A stretch of 64,000 nt of DNA from Mesocentrotus franciscanus (taxonomy: Eukaryota > Echinodermata > Echinoidea > Camarodonta > Strongylocentrotidae). Under the pieces are notes generated by a model. That model was not told the DNA's origin, ran no database searches, and saw nothing but the letters and a program-made list of their open reading frames with translations. Of the stretch, positions 24,001 to 33,990 are shown piece by piece. The number at the start of each line of letters is the position of its first letter. Positions within the stretch are counted from its first letter, which is position 1. The position numbers were made by a program, and so were the translations under genes. The stretch lies in assembly GCA_037976565.1 (NCBI GenBank), contig CP137671.1, forward strand, positions 19,101,910 to 19,165,909, given 5' to 3'.

Positions 24001-26877
24001 ACCTTGAGCCACGTTTGAATTTCAGTAGAGTAGGGGCACATGAGACTAAAGTTTCTAGATAAAAAGCACAGGTACAACGTTAAACTACCAGAATTTATGT
24101 CTGATTACAGACAAGTATGCCTACATGAGGGGTGACCCAATTGCTCCGGGCTACATTTCACCAAAAATACCCGTACAGGGTCAGGGATGCAACTTGAAAG
24201 CTATGTTCAAGAATAAGGTAGGGCATAGTGTGTGGTCCAGGGTTGAAGTCAGGAAATAAACAGAACAGTTTTGTATAGGAAATAGACTGCTAGACCATGT
24301 GCCATGCAGCACACTATGAGACCACACTGATCGTAATGGGGCACTTCAATAGATCATTTCCCTTTATTTCTCTCAAAATAATTCTGATATTATGACGATT
24401 GTGATATTCAGTGAGGAGTTCATTATTCACAGAAATAGAATAGTTTTTGAAAAGTATGGTAGCAGTTGTGGCTTGACACCAATTTAACAACTAGCAAATT
24501 TGCCCTAGAACCGGTCCTCCTGGGGTCCACAAAAGATCCACAAAAATATCTTTACACGGAAACATACACTTTAATTAAACACAGTACAATGAAAGTTTAC
24601 CTTTAAATAGTTATAATCTTTCACTGCCTTAATTTTTGGATCCTGGGTGACTATACCCTGCAAGAGTCTGAGGGACATGCCATTGGTGGGGAAGCCGTTC
24701 CTAGATGAAGTCCTATTCATAGCTTTCAGATTGTCCTGACTATGAAGCCTGCCAGAGGCACTCATTGGTCTGCCATTAGGGAGAGGAGGCCTGCTAGAAC
24801 CGGTCCTCCTGGGGCCAGCATCACTCATAATACTCCTTGTAGTCCTGTCTACTACACTTCGTGTGGTGGAGTCCATAGGTGGTGGGGGTGTCAGGGTTTG
24901 CATGACTGCCGGCACTTCATTGAACGTAACCGGAAAATACATTCTAACTTCTTCATCGGATGAGATGCTTGACGCAACCTTCTTCTGTGCCATTCCTGTA
25001 CCTAGCATACCCGTAGTCCTTTTTACTGATGACACTGTGTGTTCCTTAGCTCCTAGACTTTCGAAGACGGGATACTGGGTTTCTTGTGACAAATGGATTG
25101 GATTTGTAAACCACTGTGCCGTGGCTTTATTCTTGACCTTGCCAGCAAGGGTTTGATCGTGGAGATGATTCTCACGAGCATCGTTTGCAATCAACCGCTG
25201 AAGTTCCTCTTCAAATGTGTCATCGAGACTGTTTTCATCTTCATCTCGTGGCTTTTTATAAGCATCTAGAGTCTCACTGAAAGTCACACTCTTGTTCAGG
25301 CTTTTGTTCAGGCTGCTGTTGAGGCTTCGTAGATCAAGGCTTAGCTCAGAACTCTTGGCCCGAAGGTTGTCCTGGATCTCTTCGTAAGGGTTTTCTGGTG
25401 AAGGACCTTCTGTCCATGACTGCCTGGTGTCTCGGAATGACTCTCGCCCTGTCCATGCTCCATTTCTGGTGTTATGTAAAGTTGATGTCTGTGACAAATT
25501 CTTTGTGCTCAAGGTTCGCTGCGAGTTGGTCATATATCCTGTATTTTTATCCCTGTTTGCAAAGAGAAAGAGAGAGAAAAGGTGATTTTCGATAAGAAGC
25601 ATCAGAAAAATATGTTCATAAATAGCTTCTACAGAGCATATATCTTGTCAAAATTAGTTAATAATTAAAATTAAATAGAAAGGGTCAGGGTGATCCACCA
25701 CTCCCGGTATCATTTGCATGTCTATTCTGTGTGGGGGCTGACCTCTAAATCTAAGTTGAAGAAGTAAAAGACATCAGAGATAAGTCATAACTATTAAAAA
25801 TCAGCAAAATTCTTCGTAAATATTTGCTTTTTACATTGTACTATTGTAGACTCCGTCTAGGATGATATAAAAACAAAAAGACTTAGAAGCATTTCCATAC
25901 AATTCCTTCATGCCTTTATCATGGGCATATAGCTTCAATGTGATCTCTATCAGAATCAATGAACTTGATCAAGTGAATTTATCTGGCTGTTTTTGGTCAG
26001 TTATCTTGTTCCATTATGAGAAACTCTCACACATGATAGCACACGCAGGGACAAGTGAAATTTAGCCTAGATTACAAAATGGCAGTGCCCTTTTCTTCCT
26101 TTCAGTGCGCGAATCCAATGCAGTAAAGAGGGGCACATAAGCTAAAGCTTCAAGCCTCAACCCCAAAGTAAGTAAACCATACGTGCCATCACTCAACAGT
26201 AACAGACTAGACTCTAGTACTAGTAGATCTAGTACTAGGGCCTAGGGCTAGGATAGGCGATAGGGCCGTCTAGATCTAGATCTAGATCATCATCTAGTAA
26301 TAAAAGTATTAGAATTTTATTATAAATTAGGTCTACATTTCAAACGCTTTTATTTCCGAAATTATTCGACAGTGAAATAGGAGGATGGCGGGAGGTCTCA
26401 GGCTCGGAGGGGGCTAGACAGAAATAACCGTCTGGTATGGGTCATTCTTTAATAAAACTGACATTTGTTGACATTCCCCGTCAGAGGAGCCAGATGCAAT
26501 CTCAGCGTAACAACCGTCGATATCAGAGACTGAAGCTTTCGGTCTAGGAGGGGGCAAGATGTCAAAATCAAAGTCTGTAGACTGTACTCAGATGACCATG
26601 CATGCATCATCATGTCCACGCGCACGCCTATTTATGCAGCTCTAGCTGGTAGCTGCCATGTTGCGAATTACAAGCCCCACAGTTCTGGTCAAAAAATAAC
26701 CTAGCGACCGTTCCTCGCAAGTCGCATACCCATAAAATTATATTGTCTGGATAAACGATACGATAAATTGCTCAACACAACAGTAAATAAGCATGTTAAA
26801 AAATAACGGTTTTATGCTCACCTGACCGGTGTCTTGCGACCTTGCAGGACAAAATATTTATCTGGATTATGATCCAT
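21009..26877 (-). CDS. Uncharacterised 436-aa protein with a conserved-looking coiled-coil C-terminus, four exons
   Basis: Exons on the minus strand: 26877-26822, 25552-24601, 22231-22074 and 21153-21009 (stop TAA at 21011-21009). All are GT-AG with matching phases (2, 0, 2). I do not recognise the family. The first exon gives MDHNPDKYFVLQGRKTPV. The large second exon is Ser/Thr/Asn-rich and probably disordered, with SLNKSLNKSVTFSETL, an acidic EDENSLDDTFEEELQRL and a PPPP run. Exon 3 encodes a charged helix (FEYELSKLRMERLRIEEQR) likely to be a coiled coil. Exons 3-4 join as RGPVPKWYEMKTPNFTYEHA, which looks like a conserved terminal motif. No signal peptide or membrane span is seen. Exon 1 is inferred from phase and donor quality; translation could instead start at an ATG at 25533. 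Intron 2 carries a 1.1-kb purine-rich minisatellite. Confidence 0.8.
22455..23560 (+). repeat. Purine-rich minisatellite (~1.1 kb) in an intron
   Basis: Degenerate copies of words such as GACAGAAAGAGAAGGTGATAG, AATGATAAAAACAAAGAATA and ACATAAG repeat with irregular spacing of about 25-60 bp. The plus strand is almost all A and G with T in fixed places and very little C. Long minus-strand open frames across it (Phe/Leu/Ser-rich) are artefacts of the composition. It lies in intron 2 of the uncharacterised gene, whose transcript carries the pyrimidine-rich strand. Confidence 0.9.
23750..24600. other. Intron remainder, nothing assignable
   Basis: This is the rest of intron 2 between the minisatellite and the large exon. 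The phrase AGAACCGGTCCTCCTGGGG occurs both here (near 24508) and inside the exon (near 24796), suggesting a small duplicated exon scrap. No other structure was seen. Confidence 0.5.
26195..26295. repeat. CTAG / AGATCT-rich block
   Basis: Overlapping CTAGTACTAG, AGGGCCTAGGGCTAGG and TCTAGATCTAGATCTAGATC words give a self-complementary, low-complexity stretch. A similar block is at about 9915-9960. It is in intron 1 of the uncharacterised gene. Confidence 0.7.
26415..26546. mobile_element. 132-bp deletion derivative of the 7364-8353 transposon, with 9-bp target duplication
   Basis: The first ~65 bp match 7370-7432 and the last ~65 bp match 8288-8353, with everything between missing. The 9-bp word GGAGGGGGC flanks it exactly (26406-26414 and 26547-26555). 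It is therefore an independent insertion of a MITE-like derivative. Confidence 0.88.
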
Positions 26878-27347
26878 TTTTCGTCAAAAAGCATCCTCTC
26901 ATTTTCTTCAGACCACGCAAACAACACGGAAGTAAATCTTGCGCTGCATTGGCAACGCGCATGCGCATTTCAGCATCGTCACCTGCATCATGCACCGTAC
27001 AGGTGGCTGGCGGAGGATCATTCGTGCATTGAATGGGCGTCGTATACTGTCATCTCAGTGGGGCGTCAGTCAGCAGAGGGAGGGGTGGGAGGGATCGAGG
27101 GTGAGTGGGAAGGGGGGGGGGCGGGGGACCGGTGGTGGCTGATATTAGCCCATCAAATTATTTTGTCCATGAATGATACACTAGTTTTACTGCCGGCAGC
27201 CATTAAAATTGCAACATTCATATTTCTTTCTTTATTGCATGTATATAAGCCTAACAATTTTGTTTAACTTAATATTGTATTGTAATATCATAAATTTTAT
27301 TATTAACAATTTTTTCAACTGAATGTTGTATTATTATCATTATTAAT

Positions 27348-27560
27348 AGGTGTCTGAACGATTTGTCAATTTTCCCTTTTGGATTGTTTTTCACCGGCCA
27401 TCATGGTTGGATAATTGAAAATATCAACTACTCAGAAGAACACATTTCAAATTTCACCGATGTTTCTATCAAGAGATACAGCCCCCAAAAATCTAGGCAA
27501 TATTTATCAAATTTTTGTACAGAATGGACAAAAAGTGGTACACGCCGAGTTATAATTTTT
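27348..27560. repeat. Dispersed repeat related to 7588-7800
   Basis: Shared words include TCAATTTTCCCTTTTGGATT, GTTGGATAATTGAAAA and CACCGATGTTTCTATCAA, in the same order as inside the 990-bp element. No clear ends were found here. The spacer from 26878 to 27347 contains a G-rich run (27100-27130) and no gene. Confidence 0.75.
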
Positions 27561-27616
27561 GCTCAAAAGCTGCACACAACGATATGCAAAGCGTGGGGTA
27601 GGGTATTTTCAAACTG

Positions 27617-27880
27617 TAACTGCTCGTGATCCCTTGGGACTAGAGAAAAAATAAGCGCATGGATATATTCCTTACAGCTGGCCCAACTTTTCCATCGGGG
27701 GCTCGATTCATGAAAGTGGTAAATCTCCGAGTTACCATAGAGACAATGTCTTAATCGCTGTTTTGATCAAGATATTTTTAGATTTTAGAGGCGAGCCTCC
27801 TTGGGGAATATGGAGAAAAACCTGCTCTTTCATATGACACCTTACTTATTGAGTATCACCTTCAGGATCACGAGCAGTAT
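27617..27880. repeat. Possible MITE with 14-bp inverted ends
   Basis: ACTGCTCGTGATCC near 27619 is exactly inverted as GGATCACGAGCAGT near 27865. The ~230 bp between show nothing recognisable. There is no clear target duplication. Confidence 0.45.
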
Positions 27881-28013
27881 TGGTTTGAATCTCAATTTGG
27901 TAATACATTGACCAATTTTGCATGAGCGTGCAATGCACATGGACTGCATAGGGATGTGTGCAATCTCTATGGGAAGGATTTTAGCACACAAAACCGAGTG
28001 CGCGATCAGACAC

Positions 28014-28125
28014 CTATTATTATTATTATCAATATTGTTATTATTATTATTATTATTATTATCAATATTTTTATTATTATTAGGTCTAATAATAATATTG
28101 GTATTATTATTATTATAATTTTAAC
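28014..28125. repeat. Imperfect (ATT)n microsatellite
   Basis: Runs of ATT interrupted by ATCAATATT and GGTCTAATAATAATATTGG. Confidence 0.9.
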
Positions 28126-28195
28126 AATGTCCCTTTATTTTAAACAGCAAATTTTTTTTTATTTATTTTTTTTATTTAAACTGTTGTGGTTTTCC

Positions 28196-31100
28196 TTCGG
28201 GAAAGTAACGCCTGTACGTCAAAGACATAAACGGATAAATATACAAATGTAGATGAAACATCTACATATTCTAATTCAAAATAGCAAACTATTAGGCCTA
28301 CTTTAAATACAAAAAATATGGAAAGTAAAGTGTATGCCAAAGACATAGACATGGCCAGATAGTTGTAAATAACTGTTCTAATTCTAATCAGCAAAGATTG
28401 ATTTTTAAAACGGAGCAATGACAAAAATTAAATGGTTTCATTGTGTAAAGTAATGTTTCTATGCCGAAGACGAATAGAAATATACATAGACATTACAAAA
28501 ATTACAATGTACTCTAATACTTAGCAGGAATCTTTTATTTTCAGTACAAACAACGAAATCTGGTTACCTTATGGAAGTTATTGTCTACACGCAAAAAAAG
28601 AAAGTTTGTCGTTCGGATCAGTTGTGAAGTATATACCTTTGGCGGGCAAAGGTATATAGTTTACAACTGATCCTAACGACAAACTTTCTTTTTTTAAGTA
28701 TTAAGCAATATGTTAAGTCATGAGTGCCTATGCATAAGACAATTACAATTACATTCCTACAAAAACACAGAGCATAACAAGATAGTTGCAATTAGTCGAT
28801 ACACAGCAATGTAATGTTTGATGTTTTTGTAATGAAAAGCAATGTCTCTTTTCCACAGACATAACCGGATAGGCCTACAAAAACGTAAACAGATAGCTAG
28901 TAGCGAATATCTAAACGGAAAACATTTATTTATCATAAATCTAAACAATTTCCTTGACTGTGTAAAAGAATGTCTATAAGCCAGAGACGCAATGAGTTTA
29001 TAGCCGTATAATATATTTGCAAATACATATCAGAAAAAATTAACATTCTATACTAGACAGTGCAAGTCTAAGCAATTGCTTCGTGTGAAGCAATGTCTGA
29101 ACGCCGGACAGTAAGAAGTTTGTGGCCGTATAATATATTTTCAAATAATCTAATTATTTCTAAACAGAAATCATTCACATTCTATACGAGACGATGTAAA
29201 TCTAAACACTATCCTTGTGTAAAGAAATGCCTGTATGCCAGCCAGACGCAATATGAGTTTATAGACGTATAATATATTTGAAAACCTTCTTATTCTAAAC
29301 GGAAAACATTCACATTCTATACAAGCCAATGCAAGTCTAAACAATTCCCTTGTGTAGGCCTAAAGTAGTGCCTGTATGCCAGATACGTAATACGGTTATA
29401 AACTTATACATATAAGTTTATACATATAGTTTTATAGCCGTATAACATATTCACAAATAGTCTAATTCTGAACAGAAAACATTCACATTCTATACAAGAC
29501 AGTGTAAACCTAAACTAAACAATTTCTTTGTCTGTATGTCTGTATGCCAGAGACGTAAAACAATTTTATAGACATATATGTATAATATATTTGGAAATAG
29601 TCTCGTTATAAACAGAAAACATTCACATTCAATACAAGACAATGAAAATATAAGCTGTTTCCTTGTTTAAAGTAATGTCTGTATGCCAGAGACATAATAT
29701 AAGTTTGTAGCCGTATAATATGTATGGAAATAGTCTAATTAATTCTAAACAAAAAACATTCACATATACAAGACAATGTAAATATAAACAATTTTTTTTT
29801 TAAAGCAATGTCCGTATGCCGGAGACGTAATCCTAATTAGCAAACGTTATGTCCAGTAGAAACAATGTAATATTTAACGGTTTCCTTGTGAAAATTAATG
29901 TCTCTATGAAGAAGGTGGTGTATTCTTATGTAACGTTGTTAACAGCCTCTGTTGGCCTTTAATAATTGCTTGAAAATGTCTCACAAATTTCAGCGTTTGA
30001 CAGTGCAGTCCATTAAAATGTCCAAAATAAAAGTACAGGCGTACATAATTATCATGAACATATGCTATAAATAGTCTGATCATGAACAACAAACTTGTTT
30101 ATATATACAAAAAACAATGCACAAGTCCATGGTTTTCCTAACTGTTTACATGCCAAAGACTTAATTTAGGCATAAACAGTTGCAAATATTCTAATCCTAA
30201 AAAAAATCTTGAGTGTACAAAACAATGCACAATTCAACGGTTTCCCAGACGTCTGAATGTATGTTACAAAACATTACATATTTCAATGGTTTTCCTTACT
30301 ACCTATATTATATACCAAAGACATGAAATATACAAAGAGATAAACAGATAGTTGCAATTATCGTTATCCTAAACAACAAACTTGTTTGTAAATAAACAAT
30401 ACACTATCAAAAGGATTTCCTAATGTCTATATATATGTCAAAGACATCAAATATACAAAGAGATAAACAAATACATGTAGTTGCAAATATTCTCAATCCT
30501 AAACAACAAACTAGTTAGTTCAAAACAATGCATAATTCAATGGTTTCCCAGACGTCTATAATTATGTATGTTAAAAAACAGTACACATTTTCACTGGTTT
30601 TCCTTACTACCTAAATACACGTACCAAGTACATGAAATGTACAAAGAGATAAAGAGATAGTAGCAATTATCCTGATCTTAAAAGAAAAAATTGTTTGTAC
30701 AAAACAATGCACAATTCAATGGTTTCCCAGACGTCTATACAATGTACATGTATGTTACGAAACATTACACATTTCAATGTTTGTCCTTACTACCTATATA
30801 CCAAAGACATGAAATGTACAAAGAGATAAACAGATAGTGGCAAATATTAATATCCTATAAAACAACGACAACAAATTGGACGAATCAGTATACATTTCCG
30901 ATGGTTTCCTGACGTCTATAATTATGTCAAAGACATCAAATATACACAGACATAAACATATAGTTGCAAATATTCTAAATCCTAAACAACAAACTTATTA
31001 GTTCTAAACAATGCACAATCCGATGGTTTCCCAGACGTCAATAATGTACATGTATGTTACAAAACATTACACATGTTCACTGGTTTTCCTTACTATCTAT

Positions 31101-31780
31101 ATACCAAATACATGAAATGTACAAAGAGATAAACAGATAGTTGCAATTATCCTTATCCTTAAACAAATTATTTCTACAAAACAATGCACAATTCAATGGT
31201 TTCCTGACGTCTATATGTCAAAGACATCAAGTATACAAAGAGATAAACAAATACATGTAGTTGCAAATATTCTCAATCCTAAACTTAACAAAAAACTTGT
31301 TAGTTCAAAACAATGCACAATTCAATGGTTTCCCGACGTCTATAATTATGTATGTTACAAAACTTTACACATTTTCATTGGTTTTCCTTACTACCTATAT
31401 ACCAAATATAATGTACAAAGAGATAAACAGATAGTTGCAATTATCCTTATCAAACAAAATAATTGTTTGTACAAAAAAATGCACAATTCAATGGTTTCCT
31501 GACGTCTATATGTCAAAGACATCAAAATATACAGAGATTAATAGATATGTGCAAATATTTTAATTCTAAGCAACAAACCTGTTTGTACAAAACAATACGC
31601 AATTCATTGATTTCCTTACATACCGGTTATATTATGCCAAAATACATGTTATTATAGTTGCTTCAATGTGATCCCCAACAACAAACTCTTCTAGACTAAA
31701 CAACACAAACTTCAATGGTTTTCCTTACTACCTATATTCCAAACACATGAAATATACACAGACTTCAAGAACTAGCTGTC
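28196..31780. repeat. Degenerate satellite-like tandem array, ~3.6 kb
   Basis: Units of roughly 125-175 bp repeat throughout. In the left half, CATTCACATTCTATACAAG and TGTATGCCAGAGACGTAAT recur at about 29170, 29310, 29480, 29625 and 29760. In the right half, CAATTCAATGGTTTCC, GACGTCTATA, ACCTATATACCAAAGACATG and ACAAAGAGATAAACAGATAG recur. The halves look like diverged forms of one family (shared GCCAAAGACATAA, ATAGTTGCAA and TCCTAAACAACAAA words). Short open frames here are repeat artefacts. Confidence 0.88.
28587..28697. repeat. Hairpin with ~50-bp arms inside the satellite
   Basis: AAAGAAAGTTTGTCGTTCGG on the left is mirrored by CCTAACGACAAACTTTCTTT on the right. The arms continue to CTTTG / CAAAG around a 5-bp GCGGG loop, with about three mismatches overall. 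It interrupts the tandem pattern and so may be an inserted foldback. Confidence 0.85.
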
Positions 31781-32190
31781 ATATTCAGTGCAGGCTTCAT
31801 ACAGTTAGTTAGAAGACAGCATTTCAGCAAGTTAATCACCGGAATTAGGACACCTTTTTGCCTTAAAATATGGACATAGAACAAAACAATAAGTGAGGAG
31901 TATATTTCGCAAAATATCTTTACCACATTAAAAAAATATATATCACCAATATGGCGCAGTATTCTTTGTCATTATTTGGAGTTTGTTGATGAGAAAATAG
32001 TAAAGCAAATTAACTGCTAATGATCCTGAAATGTCTTAACCACTTGCTATTACGTATGTTAAGAGGCAGAGGGGTGTGAACAGTCATTTTGTGTCTTTCG
32101 TGTCTACGTGTTGTCTCTCTTTGTTCAGAACTCGCTCCATCTAAATTTGCTCGCGCATTTACTCATGTTTCTGTCCTTCAATTGCTTTTC

Positions 32191-33871
32191 CAGGGCGGCG
32201 ACGCAACATCCAAAGTGGAGGGGGTGCATCAACGAAAAAGGGCACTTTCTGGAAAAAGGGGCACCTACAAAGGGAAATCTCAATGCGAAAATATACAATT
32301 TTTTAGACATTTGTTTATACCCCTACATTGTGATTACATTATCAGGGATGATTTCAATGTTTGTTTCTCTTTATACATCATACAAGATATTGCTTAAGCA
32401 TCATACTTTGCAGTTGGGTGTGATGGTCTGAATATTCGTTTGCAAGCTAGTAAAACGAGCGAGGAAAAAAAATTAAGATTTGTGAGGTCGCAGTGCGAAA
32501 AATTACCTCTTATAAAGAGGAAAAACACAATCCTGATGGGGGTATAAGCACATTCTCATAACGGAAGACTAAAAAGACCTTTGATAAGTTACATATACCA
32601 TCTATAAATGCGAGCGAGCGTAGCGAGCAAGCTTTGGGGCCGCTCTTACTCGCTTTAAATTAGGGACACGTTTCATGATGAGAGGAAAAGAGGACACTTA
32701 TCGGAAGGGATAAGACACTTATTAGAAAAGAAAAGGAGTACGTGTCAAAGTACAAAGTGTAATTATCAGAGGTGGAATGGGGCACTACCTACACCTGAAA
32801 AGAGGCACTCACCAGGGATGAAAAAGGGCACTTATGAGAATGGGAAATGGGCATTTGTCGACGGAAAAGGGACACCAATCAGATTTTGATAGGGGCATTT
32901 ATCAGAGGTGAAAAGGGGCACTTATCGCACTTGAAAAGGGGTACTGGCCAGCTATTAAAAAGGGCACTCATGAGAAGGGGAAGGGGCACTGATATGAAGG
33001 AAAAAGAGCATTTATTAGAAAGGAAAAGGGGCACGTGTCAAAATAAAGAGGTAATTATTAGAGGTGATAAGGGGCACTCATCAGAGACGAAGAAAGCACT
33101 TATCAGGAAGGGAAGGGACACTTGTCGAAGTAAAAACGAGCATCTATCAGATATGAAAAGTGGCAATTATCGGAGATGAAGGGGACACTTATCTGAAGTG
33201 AAAAGGAGTAACTTCTCGGACCTGAAAAGGGTAATTTACCAGAGATGAAAAGGAGTACTTATGAGAATGATAAGGGACACTTTTCATAGGTGAAAAGGGG
33301 CATTTATGAGAAGGAGAAGGGGCTCTTTTGTTTAATGGGGGCACTTATCATAAGGAAAAGGGGCACTTATTAGACAGGGAAAGGGGCTCATGTAAAAATA
33401 AAAGAAGCGCTCATCCGAGTTGAAAAGGGGTAGTTATTAAAAGGGGAAGGGGCACTTCGTACATAGGATAAAGGGCGTTTGTCAAAGTAAAAAGGGAGCA
33501 CCTCTTAGATTTGAACAGGGCAATTATCAGAGGTGAAATGGGGCACTCCTCGTACCTGAAAAGGGGCACTTACTAGAGATTAAAAGAGCACTTATGAGAA
33601 TGGAAAATAGACAATTATTGAAAAGAAAAGTGGGAACTTGTCGAAGGAAAAGGGGCACGTGTCAAAATAAAAGGGGCACGCATTAGAGGTGAAAATGGGA
33701 AGGGACACTTTTACCAAGTAATAGGGCAGTTATCAAAGTAAAAGGTTTCCAATGTAAAGGGGCACTTCTTACAAAGTTAAATGGGCACTTTTCGTATGTA
33801 AAGGGGCTTTTGGGGTACCTGAAAAGTGGGGGCACTGTATCCCCTTACCCCCCTCAGGAGCGCCGCCTCTG
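32191..33871. mobile_element. Non-autonomous DNA transposon-like element with a 23-bp minisatellite body
   Basis: The left end CAGGGCGGCG and right end CGCCGCCTCTG form short inverted termini. The left ~450 bp contain CCAAAG, AAAAAGGGCACTTTCTGG, TTTGCAGTTGGGTGTGATGG and AAAAATTACCTCTTATAAAG. From about 32680 to 33840 the body is around 50 degenerate 22-23 bp units of the form AAAAGGGGCACTTATCAGA plus a few bases. Flanks TGCTTTTC and GCTTTTTC are similar but not identical, so an 8-bp target duplication (hAT-like) is only possible. Relatives: 49230-50250, 53140-54137, 57020-58217 and, inverted, 60151-61200. No transposase is seen. Confidence 0.7.
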
Positions 33872-33990
33872 GCTTTTTCTCTAGCGCCACCATCTTTTAG
33901 TCCCCCTGCACTCTCTCCTCCGCTTGCCGAATCTTTATGTTTCATGTCTTGTTCTTCTTTATCTCCTTTCTCTCCTCACAGCCACTCTCT

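Noticed and set aside
26829..27267. Overlapping plus-strand frames near 26.9-27.2 kb
   Set aside because: No similarity or splice pattern was seen; part is antisense to exon 1 of the uncharacterised gene and part is a G-rich low-complexity run.
28196..31780. CRISPR-like array
   Set aside because: Units are long, degenerate and contiguous with no unique spacers, and the genome is eukaryotic.
32847..33179. 110-codon plus frame rich in Lys, Arg and Gly
   Set aside because: It follows the GGGGCACTTATCAGA minisatellite; the 22-23 bp unit is not a multiple of three and the frame drifts without conserved motifs.
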